This document shows positions 1 to 5,309 of a stretch of DNA of 5,309 bases, piece by piece. The position numbers were made by a program, and so were the translations under genes. The DNA is taken from positions 1-5,309 of the forward strand of contig JABSQL010000435.1 in assembly GCA_013215865.1 (NCBI GenBank), given 5' to 3'. The notes beneath the pieces are model-generated. The model worked only from the letters and a program-made list of their open reading frames with translations, had not been told where the DNA came from and ran no database searches. The DNA comes from Candidatus Margulisiibacteriota bacterium. Its GTDB lineage: Bacteria; Margulisbacteria; Marinamargulisbacteria; DT-59. The number at the start of each line of letters is the position of its first letter. The stretch's first letter is position 1.

Positions 1-480
1 GGTGGCAGCTCTACAGTTATACCTAATGTGTATCCTATTTTGAATTCAGATTTTGTGATTTGTGATACCCCAGGAATGTTTGATACACGTGGTCCTGAAG
101 TGAAAATTGGAACGATGGCTTTAACCAAACTCTTTATGGAGAATACGGTGGGTATTCGGTTCATCATACTTATCAACTGTTCATCCTTAAAAGCCGCTCA
201 TGGTGAAATATTTACAAGGTTAATAGATACCTTGAACACTATTTTTGGAGGTATTGGTCAATTAAATGCATGTACTAGAGGAGGACATTTTGTGATTGGG
301 GCAACACATGTTCCAGAGAATGTGGGTATTGATCGAGTAAAGAATGCCATTGTTACTCAGGCAGGTCGGAGAGGTTGGGAACTAGATGGTGTCAGAGAAA
401 GTATCGTTTCTATCGATCCAGAGGGAAGTCAAGCAGATCTCATACGACACGTAACCACTCTTATCCCAATCCCTCAAGCA
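1..480 (+). other. C-terminal part of a GTPase domain (TRAFAC-like)
   Basis: The visible part begins at the switch-I region: a Thr in SSTVIPN (codons 3-9) is placed like the G2 threonine. Next come a hydrophobic strand and the G3 motif in DTPGMFDTRG (nt 64-93), where the Asp and Gly of DxxG bind magnesium and gamma-phosphate in this superfamily. A second hydrophobic strand (FIILINCSS, near nt 160) and a third (HFVIGATHVPE, near nt 288-318) follow. The third strand should end in the guanine-specificity motif [NT]KxD but reads THVP, so Lys and Asp are missing. The P-loop (G1) must lie upstream of the window. The motif style recalls the 50S-ribosome-binding-GTPase and AIG1-like domains of large protist proteins. 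Exact subfamily is uncertain. Confidence 0.72.
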
Positions 481-3400
481 GAGGGCTTGTTTAATATTCC
501 ACTTGATAGCATGGATAAATTGAAGTTGGAAAAAATCGCAAAAACAATTTGCCAGAATATAATGAAACATTGGGAATGTAATGATTTTGAAAAAGTACTT
601 GAGGAATTTTTGACCTTGTCTACACTAGAATGTATCGGCCATGAAGAAGCGAATCGTTTAATCGAGCAAACCCGGGGAAAGATTCTTGAACTGTCTAAAA
701 GCCTTGCAGGAGATATAACCCATACAGTTGCTTCTGATGATCCTACTATCAGAAGTTCCCTTAAGAGAAAAATGACAAAATTAAGACACGCTTGTTTGCT
801 AGACACATGTTTTCTTAAAGGTAGCGTTATATCTGATCTTTATTCTTTCACCTTGGATGTAGTTAAACGGATGGAGCAAGAGCAACAAGAAGCCATAAAT
901 AAAAAAATATCAGAAGACACCCAGGGTTTATTGGTGGATCTTGTTAAAGAAGTAGAAGCGCTATCAAAAGAAAATCCCCACGTGTTATCGGGAATAAACT
1001 TAAATTCTCATGACCTATTCTTTGAAGTAAGAAAAAAAAGTAAATTACCTAGTGCAGGTTTATTAGCACGGCATTCAGATAATATAAGGGTAGAAGAAGA
1101 TCTTAGAAGGCATAAATATGTAAATGGTAATGTATGCCCTCTAAATAATCATAGCCAAGAATTTTCCGCAATACTGAGAAATATTATCGCTTGTTTTCAG
1201 TTTAGGGTTCTTCTATATGATCGTAAGACGTTTTTGGATAGCAGTCTTAGGGCATTTAAAAATAAACTAAGACTTATATGCTCAAAGAGGCTTGGATATT
1301 TCTGTGATAGAAAAAATTTAAAGCTAGATAAATCAATTGAAGGTATGCAGGTTCAAGAGCATTTAATTAAACTTATAAAGTTGGGCAAGGATATAAACGA
1401 ATGGACAAAAGAAGGCGGAGAATTTCATCAACCACATGATAGCTTTATAGATCTTACCGAGACCATCAATTTGCCTGAGGGACCATCAAGAGATCGCTGG
1501 GCCACTATTCTGAGTAATTTACTGCCACTGTTAATCGATTACGAACAGTTTCAGAGTAAGTTCTGGATGTTATTCAATACAGATGTCATTCCTGATATTG
1601 AGTTTGCATGTACAATTCTTCGCGAGACTATTTGTAGGTATTTGGTGAGTGGAAGTATCCTTGAGCTCACTGCTAATCCTGAAGTTCAAAGCTTGGTAAA
1701 TGATAGTTTAAATATGATAGAAATAGAGCATGATGTGACTCTGAGCTATCCTTTCACAACGAGTCAATCTTATGTAACTCAAGCTGAAATTATGCTGTTC
1801 ACGACATCTTGCAGATCGAAAATTGGTAAAATGTTTGACGAAATTCATAATGATGCTAAAGAGGATGTGAAGAAAAATAAAGATGAGCGTAAGATAAAAG
1901 AATCAGAGGTAATAACAAAGGAAATTGATGATTTATGTGCCGACCGTCAGCACATTCAATTCATTCAAGTTCTTGACTTGCTCAGGAGACAAAGAAAACT
2001 CGGTACAGATGATTTCGAAAGAAATAGAAAACGTGTGCTCAAAACAATCGAAAACATGCAAGCTGATGGGACTTTAAGGTACCTTAAAAGTAATGATTAT
2101 TCTTCCCTAGCGGCGCAAAAAACAATGTTGAATCGAATTGATTCTAATGGAAGTGATATTTTGCCAATTGACATTACGCCTTTTAATAAGGCAATTGATG
2201 ATCACATAGTCAATATTCTAAATGAAGCTGAAAATGAGATTAGACATGAAGAAAATTTTGATCTAGATAATCTTAAAAAAGTAATGGCATTTTTTTCCGC
2301 AATGAAAGCGCATGGAATTGAACTAGGTACATTCAAGCATGTATCACGTTTTGATGCCTGTTCAATTGGCATTTTAGAGAGTGCTATTCGTGCATTTCCT
2401 GGTGATTATGATCAAGCTACTGACCAACAAAAACTGTTAAGCGATTTTGGGAGATGCATCCTTAAATGTTTTGCAATATCAAAAGAATTATCAACGGAAG
2501 ACACATTTAGACGAACACTTCGCTTAGAAATTCTTGATGATTTCTTTGAATATACGGATGTTGTAGTGGAGCAACTCACAAGTTTTTATGATGACCCTGT
2601 ACTGGGTGATTTGGCAAGAGAACTTGCGTATTATTTACCCAATCATAACCCTATTAACCCTGTAGACCATATAGATTATGACCGGGCATTGACAGAATTA
2701 AGGTGTTTTCCCACCGCTCATGATGAAGGTGTATTGCAGGACGTTTATCATACTTTAATGGAAGTATATCAGGGATATTTGCGGGCGATTACTCAGGAAA
2801 AAGATACATTCAACAAGCAAGACATTTTAAGCCAGGCTTTCGACACTGCTGTAAGATTAAAAAAGTCTCGCAATGATTTTTCGAAGAACCCACTACTAAC
2901 AGGCAAACTGTTGGGATGTATATTTGCTCAGATTAGTTATCTTGATGCTGAGAAAAGACTGTTTAAAGGAGATACTGACAAGGTATGGCAACCCCTTAAT
3001 ACCCAGATACTCACCATTCTAAGAATGCTTGGTGTTGATGAAAGAGGGTCTACAGAAAATCATCTTGCTCAAGTTGGAACGGGAGAGGGGAAATCTATTA
3101 CTTTAGGTGTTGTATCTACTTTTTTGGCTTTGTTAGGACGTGGATGTGATGTTGTGTGCTATAGCTCACACCTTTCCAAACGGGACGAACATGCCTTTGA
3201 AAATCTATTCAAATCATTTGGGGTGCAAGGTATGATTTCTTACCTCTCGATAAATGATTTATTTAATAGAGTGTTAAGGCTATATGTTGGGTCACCTCGA
3301 AACCTTGCAACCTCTTTTTTAAAGGGTGAAAAACAAACGGCTTTTAAACCTAAGCCCCAAGATATTACATTGATTATTGATGAAGTTGACATATTATTTG

Positions 3401-4791
3401 AAGATGATTTTTATGGACAACTTTACTATCCGGCATCAACCATAAGTACAAAATCAGCCCAGGATTTGGTCCGAAATATTTGGAATAACCGTGCTAGATT
3501 CAGTAGAGGAAACGCTAGGCATCATGTTGAAGAGATTATGAGGTTAGCATGCGTTCGTGATTTGAAAGTAGAGTACCCTAAAATCAAAGATTTACTTTCT
3601 TTTCATATTCTTGAGATGCTACATGATGTGAAAGATTTTCCCGTTGGCAGAAAACCTAGGCATGAATGTATTTGTAAAAACAACAATATTGGCTATGCGG
3701 ATCAAGCAACAAATAGCGAATCTTTTAATACGTCATATGGATATAAAACAGCCTTTGCTTTTTTACATCACCGGGAAAAAGGCAATATAACAACGGAAGA
3801 ACATATAAATCAGAATGTTGGTATCAGTTTAAGCGTGGGTAGTTTGCTATACTCTGAGCTTCCTAATTTCTACAAACTTATCTTTGGGTTAAGTGCGACT
3901 ATAAAAAGTCTTAGTGATGGTGAAAAGGCCACATTGTCCAAGATAGGATTTACCAGGCACTCTTATATCCCACCAACCTTTAAAAACAGACAAGCGTTGA
4001 GGGTGATACCGACTGAAGTGATTGAGGGTGAAAGAAATGAGGAGTGGTTTGATGCTGTAAAGAGTAAAATTCATCGAACAATAAGTGAGGGTCGTCCTTG
4101 TTTTGTAATTCTTGAAGATGCAGATGCGATTAGAAACTTTCAAGTGCAACTCAGGCTAAAACCTGTTAATCATCCAAGCTATGATGTACCTCAAGTACTT
4201 GATGAGCAATTAGGGCATTCTCAACGAGATGCCGTTATAGCTAGGGCCACAAGAGGTTGCGTTATTACGCTTTTGACGATGGCATATGGAAGAGGCACTG
4301 ATTTTGTATGTTTTGATGGTGGTGTCCAAAGAAATGGTGGCGTCCATATTATTCTCACTAAAATGCCTGATACGGTGGCTGAAGATGTTCAGATTAGAGG
4401 GAGAACCGCACGTCGGGATGATCCAGGAAGTTTTCAGATGGTATTGTTTGCGGATGACTTGATGAGGGAAGGCTTTTTACCTAGTAAAAATGACAGACAT
4501 GGCAAAGAAATGGGTGATACAAATGCCAAGAGAAAATCTGGTCTTTCCTGGGATGCTTATCTTCTCAAAAAACAACAGTTAATTATGAGCAAAAAACAAG
4601 CGGATATGCAAACTCTTTTAAGAAAAAACAAGAGAGATCATGAGAAAACAATGGCCATGGTTGCCTTATTGCATAAAGGGAAGCATCCAAGACAAATCAT
4701 TGAGTGTCTGAATTATTTTCAAACTAAAGACAAACCATATATGCCACAAAATGGTATGTGGTCAAGTCTATCTGATGAAAAAGCAGGATGA
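1..4791 (+). CDS. Giant GTPase / SecA-like DEAD motor fusion protein, 5'-partial
   Basis: The frame is open from base 1, so the true start lies upstream. The GTG at 28 is not credible as a start: it has no ribosome binding site and would cut off the switch-I region. In the 1596 visible codons I see, in order, the rest of a GTPase domain (about codons 1-160), a long helical charged region (about 160-985, richest in Lys/Glu near 620-665), a SecA-like motor (about 985-1520) and a basic helical C-terminus. The motor has Walker A GTGEGKS (1026-1032), LSKRD (1058-1062), Walker B DEVD (1127-1130), SAT (1298-1300), GRGTD (1430-1434) and QIRGRTARRDDPG (1464-1476), so ATP hydrolysis is expected. Housekeeping SecA is about 900 residues, has no GTPase and usually ends in a zinc motif absent here, so protein export is unlikely. 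No signal peptide or membrane segment is visible. The gene ends in tandem stops TGA TAA, 59 bases before the convergent tRNA. The cellular role is unknown; a host-directed effector or a defence ATPase are guesses. Confidence 0.93.
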   Translation, partial: GGSSTVIPNVYPILNSDFVICDTPGMFDTRGPEVKIGTMALTKLFMENTVGIRFIILINCSSLKAAHGEIFTRLIDTLNTIFGGIGQLNACTRGGHFVIGATHVPENVGIDRVKNAIVTQAGRRGWELDGVRESIVSIDPEGSQADLIRHVTTLIPIPQAEGLFNIPLDSMDKLKLEKIAKTICQNIMKHWECNDFEKVLEEFLTLSTLECIGHEEANRLIEQTRGKILELSKSLAGDITHTVASDDPTIRSSLKRKMTKLRHACLLDTCFLKGSVISDLYSFTLDVVKRMEQEQQEAINKKISEDTQGLLVDLVKEVEALSKENPHVLSGINLNSHDLFFEVRKKSKLPSAGLLARHSDNIRVEEDLRRHKYVNGNVCPLNNHSQEFSAILRNIIACFQFRVLLYDRKTFLDSSLRAFKNKLRLICSKRLGYFCDRKNLKLDKSIEGMQVQEHLIKLIKLGKDINEWTKEGGEFHQPHDSFIDLTETINLPEGPSRDRWATILSNLLPLLIDYEQFQSKFWMLFNTDVIPDIEFACTILRETICRYLVSGSILELTANPEVQSLVNDSLNMIEIEHDVTLSYPFTTSQSYVTQAEIMLFTTSCRSKIGKMFDEIHNDAKEDVKKNKDERKIKESEVITKEIDDLCADRQHIQFIQVLDLLRRQRKLGTDDFERNRKRVLKTIENMQADGTLRYLKSNDYSSLAAQKTMLNRIDSNGSDILPIDITPFNKAIDDHIVNILNEAENEIRHEENFDLDNLKKVMAFFSAMKAHGIELGTFKHVSRFDACSIGILESAIRAFPGDYDQATDQQKLLSDFGRCILKCFAISKELSTEDTFRRTLRLEILDDFFEYTDVVVEQLTSFYDDPVLGDLARELAYYLPNHNPINPVDHIDYDRALTELRCFPTAHDEGVLQDVYHTLMEVYQGYLRAITQEKDTFNKQDILSQAFDTAVRLKKSRNDFSKNPLLTGKLLGCIFAQISYLDAEKRLFKGDTDKVWQPLNTQILTILRMLGVDERGSTENHLAQVGTGEGKSITLGVVSTFLALLGRGCDVVCYSSHLSKRDEHAFENLFKSFGVQGMISYLSINDLFNRVLRLYVGSPRNLATSFLKGEKQTAFKPKPQDITLIIDEVDILFEDDFYGQLYYPASTISTKSAQDLVRNIWNNRARFSRGNARHHVEEIMRLACVRDLKVEYPKIKDLLSFHILEMLHDVKDFPVGRKPRHECICKNNNIGYADQATNSESFNTSYGYKTAFAFLHHREKGNITTEEHINQNVGISLSVGSLLYSELPNFYKLIFGLSATIKSLSDGEKATLSKIGFTRHSYIPPTFKNRQALRVIPTEVIEGERNEEWFDAVKSKIHRTISEGRPCFVILEDADAIRNFQVQLRLKPVNHPSYDVPQVLDEQLGHSQRDAVIARATRGCVITLLTMAYGRGTDFVCFDGGVQRNGGVHIILTKMPDTVAEDVQIRGRTARRDDPGSFQMVLFADDLMREGFLPSKNDRHGKEMGDTNAKRKSGLSWDAYLLKKQQLIMSKKQADMQTLLRKNKRDHEKTMAMVALLHKGKHPRQIIECLNYFQTKDKPYMPQNGMWSSLSDEKAG
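2956..4560 (+). other. SecA-like DEAD motor domain (two RecA-like folds)
   Basis: The first nucleotide-binding fold holds a Q-motif-like PLNTQILTIL, Walker A GTGEGKS (nt 3076-3096), the SecA-type motif Ia LSKRD (3172-3186; LARRD in SecA) and Walker B DEVD (3379-3390), the same tetrad as in SecA. About 150 residues follow where SecA carries its preprotein cross-linking domain, but the sequence differs and includes a YGYKTAF block (3736-3756). The second fold has the motif III equivalent SAT (3892-3900; GMTGTA in SecA), a strand at GRPCFVIL (4090-4113), motif V GRGTD (4288-4302) and motif VI QIRGRTARRDDPG (4390-4428), whose arginines match the SecA arginine fingers in QLRGRSGRQGDPG. All catalytic residues appear intact. 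Whether it moves polypeptide, nucleic acid or neither cannot be read from the sequence. Confidence 0.88.
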
Positions 4792-4850
4792 TAATATGTG
4801 GTTCCTCAAAGGATTATTTATCCCGGAAACGAGGCATCAAAGTTTCTGTT

Positions 4851-4927
<77 letters not shown>

Positions 4928-4940
4928 AAGCAGAGCATAG

Positions 4941-4969
4941 ATTATATTCCATAAGATGTTTTTTGGAAA
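4941..4969 (-). promoter_or_regulatory. Sigma-70 promoter of the tRNA-Ile gene
   Basis: On the minus strand the -35 box TTTCCA (4969-4964, four of six matches to TTGACA) is followed by a 17-base spacer and a perfect -10 box TATAAT (4946-4941). The tRNA 5' end is 13 bases past the -10 box, so transcription should start about six bases before the mature tRNA, a short leader typical of stand-alone tRNA genes. No upstream 16S gene or other tRNA is present to supply a transcript. Confidence 0.72.
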
Positions 4970-4990
4970 TAGCCTGGGCCTATATATAGT
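4963..4990 (+). promoter_or_regulatory. Possible promoter of the membrane sensor gene
   Basis: On the plus strand TTGGAA (4963-4968, four of six to TTGACA) lies 16 bases upstream of TATAGT (4985-4990, five of six to TATAAT), inside a TATATATAGT tract. The start of transcription would fall near 4997, leaving only a short leader before the ATG at 5006. Its -35 box overlaps the -35 box of the opposing tRNA promoter. The region is AT-rich, so a chance match is possible. Confidence 0.35.
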
Positions 4991-5005
4991 GGTACCATTA
5001 AAATA

Positions 5006-5309
5006 ATGTCGCAAGATAATAATGACACTTTGTTGTCAAGTGTGAAAAACTCACTTCGGACTTGTTTTCAATATTGTTTAAATAAACCAGTTGTCGTCCT
5101 TATTTTATTTTTAGTATTGGCCCTAATAGTGTCAATATACCCATTATATCGAATCACACCCGCATTATTTGAGTCGGCTGCAGTAGAGGATGCCACTTTA
5201 TTTTCTAAGGCGATTCGGGAATTTAGAACCTTATATACCTCTGAAGTTGTGGCAAGAGTCAAAAAATATAGTGATATGAAAGTCACACATGAGTATGAAC
5301 ACACCCCAA
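5006..5309 (+). CDS. Membrane-anchored sensor protein, DUF3365-like (cyclase or kinase family), 3'-partial
   Basis: An ATG at 5006 opens a frame that runs to the window end (101 codons) with no stop. The nearest upstream in-frame stop is TAG at 4970-4972 and no other ATG, GTG or TTG lies between, so this start is favoured although the ribosome binding site is weak. Residues 1-27 are a short polar cytoplasmic tail. Residues 28-48 (KPVVVLILFLVLALIVSIYP and on) form one membrane helix. Residues from about 50 include FSKAIREFRTLYTSEVVARV and THEYEHTP. From memory this matches the start of the DUF3365 (Tll0287-like) extracytoplasmic sensor found in class III adenylate/guanylate cyclases and some histidine kinases, where the text usually continues into a Pro-rich PLPAT stretch. 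The output domain is outside the window, so cyclase versus kinase is undecided. It is transcribed divergently from the tRNA. Confidence 0.82.
   Translation, partial: MSQDNNDTLLSSVKNSLRTCFQYCLNKPVVVLILFLVLALIVSIYPLYRITPALFESAAVEDATLFSKAIREFRTLYTSEVVARVKKYSDMKVTHEYEHTP

Noticed and set aside
28..30. GTG at 28 as the start codon of the giant gene
   Set aside because: The frame is open to base 1, there is no ribosome binding site before it, and the GTPase switch-I residues lie upstream of it. The gene is simply truncated by the window.
382..806. Two minus-strand open frames within the giant gene (also one at 3889-4149)
   Set aside because: They lie opposite the conserved giant coding frame, have no recognisable domains and no plausible start signals.
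4690..4788. C-terminal Dot/Icm type IV secretion signal on the giant protein
   Set aside because: The last residues (NGMWSSLSDEKAG) have only a few acidic residues and no clear E-block; the evidence is too weak to call, although an effector role remains possible.
1..4791. Giant gene as the housekeeping secA
   Set aside because: It has a fused GTPase, about twice the usual length, a divergent preprotein-binding region and no C-terminal zinc motif.
4755..4802. Direct repeat TATGTGGT at 4755-4762 and 4795-4802
   Set aside because: Eight bases in AT-rich DNA, one copy inside coding sequence; chance is sufficient and it does not match the tRNA as an att site would.
4792..4850. Possible terminator in the convergent spacer (GGAT-TATTT-ATCC hairpin flanked by CCTC and GAGG)
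   Set aside because: The stem is only four base pairs with a poorly matched outer stem and no T tract in either direction; neither gene has a recognisable intrinsic terminator here.
5068..5304. Minus-strand 78-codon open frame
   Set aside because: It is fully inside the sensor gene on the opposite strand, which has a convincing membrane helix and family-like sequence; this is a shadow.

Overview
The window looks like AT-rich bacterial chromosome. The tRNA-Ile has a GAT anticodon and a genome-encoded CCA end, which is bacterial. Its D arm and anticodon arm resemble gammaproteobacterial tRNA-Ile. A low-GC gammaproteobacterium is likely. The Legionellales are my best guess, because that group carries many large proteins with eukaryote-like domains and many membrane-anchored cyclases. 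This placement is an inference from memory and was not searched.

Region 1 (1-4791, + strand) is one giant open reading frame, cut off at its 5' end by the window edge, with 1596 codons visible. It fuses three parts. First comes the end of a GTPase domain (switch-I Thr and a G3 motif DTPGMFDTRG, with a degenerate G4). Then come about 850 residues of mostly helical, charged sequence that I do not recognise. Last is a SecA-like DEAD motor with every core ATPase motif (GTGEGKS, DEVD, SAT, GRGTD, QIRGRTARRDDPG). It is not the housekeeping translocase SecA: its preprotein-binding region is different and it has no C-terminal zinc motif. From memory it resembles large, functionally undescribed GTPase/SecA-like proteins of protists and some small animals. 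This is the most interesting object in the window.

Region 2 (4792-5005) holds a solitary tRNA-Ile(GAT) on the minus strand, convergent with the giant gene. It has its own sigma-70 promoter (perfect TATAAT, 17-bp spacer) and an unusual C-A mismatch in the T stem. It is not preceded by a 16S rRNA gene, which is the usual context of this tRNA.

Region 3 (5006-5309, + strand) is the start of a membrane sensor protein transcribed away from the tRNA. It has one N-terminal membrane segment followed by the start of a DUF3365-like extracytoplasmic sensor region, most like adenylate/guanylate cyclases or histidine kinases. The window ends before any output domain.

Nothing shows that the three genes work together. 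The giant gene abuts the 3' end of a tRNA gene, a favoured integration position for genomic islands, so it may be accessory DNA next to core chromosome. No integrase or att duplication is visible to prove this.
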